Of a DNA stretch of 64,000 nt, positions 63,986 through 64,000 are shown piece by piece. The notes below the pieces were generated by a model. The model worked only from the letters and a program-made list of their open reading frames with translations. It searched no databases and had not been told where the DNA came from. A program made the translations under genes and the position numbers. Numbering within the stretch: position 1 is the stretch's first letter; each line of letters begins with the position of its first letter. The DNA is from Linanthus parryae (lineage: Eukaryota; Streptophyta; Magnoliopsida; Ericales; Polemoniaceae): positions 133,506,427-133,570,426 of the forward strand of contig JALGPY010000002.1 of the NCBI GenBank assembly GCA_023055425.1, read 5' to 3'.

Positions 63986-64000
63986 TTCATCTAACCACCC

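Overview
The window is repeat-rich nuclear DNA of a flowering plant, probably a eudicot. The evidence is the set of plant Ty1/copia and Ty3/gypsy LTR retrotransposons, primer-binding sites complementary to initiator-Met tRNA, Angela/BARE-like LTR ends and chromovirus (Tekay-like) polyproteins. I recognise no intact host gene, tRNA, rRNA or CRISPR array. The species cannot be named from the sequence. Clade names are from memory of family motifs, not from a search. Dominant structure: one Russian-doll nest fills 7,814-60,190, and almost every boundary is fixed by TG...CA ends and a perfect 5-bp target-site duplication (TSD). The outer shell E is a solo gypsy LTR (TSD GTTAA) cut into three pieces. 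Copia element F (8,224-20,573; TSD GACTC; SIRE/Maximus-like) sits in E, and F carries a solo gypsy LTR G (15,642-17,946; TSD CTAGC). Gypsy element D (22,432-59,710, minus strand; TSD GAATT) also sits in E. Inside D's RNase H gene is copia element A (27,093-52,834; TSD ATTGC). Inside A's pol is gypsy element B (32,601-49,863; TSD CTAGA). Inside B is copia element C (36,910-45,012; TSD CTACC). Order of insertion is therefore E, then D, A, B, C; F followed by G is a separate branch. Left flank (1-7,813): unassigned intergenic DNA with a possible Stowaway-like MITE, a diverged duplication, simple repeats, and two broken copia pieces (plus-strand LTR end with PBS; minus-strand Angela-like LTR). Right flank (60,196-64,000): unassigned DNA with a truncated gypsy LTR (J), a scrap of copia RNase H sequence, short tandem duplications, and a possible hAT-type end. 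Coding content is all retrotransposon: gag, protease, integrase, reverse transcriptase (RT) and RNase H, in copia order (PR-INT-RT-RH) in F, A and C and gypsy order (PR-RT-RH-INT, plus a chromodomain in D) in D and B. A is the least damaged. B and C are younger than A by stratigraphy but much more degraded, so they probably moved in trans. Points most worth a second look: (1) a short splice-bounded exon with a conserved acidic peptide and conserved phase inside four different gypsy LTR families or copies (B, E, G, J); (2) the palindrome TTCAAGGCCTTGAA scattered through LTRs, coding and non-coding parts of F; (3) an open reading frame ahead of gag in D; (4) a hairpin array in the leader of the defective element C; (5) a long extra ORF downstream of pol in F.
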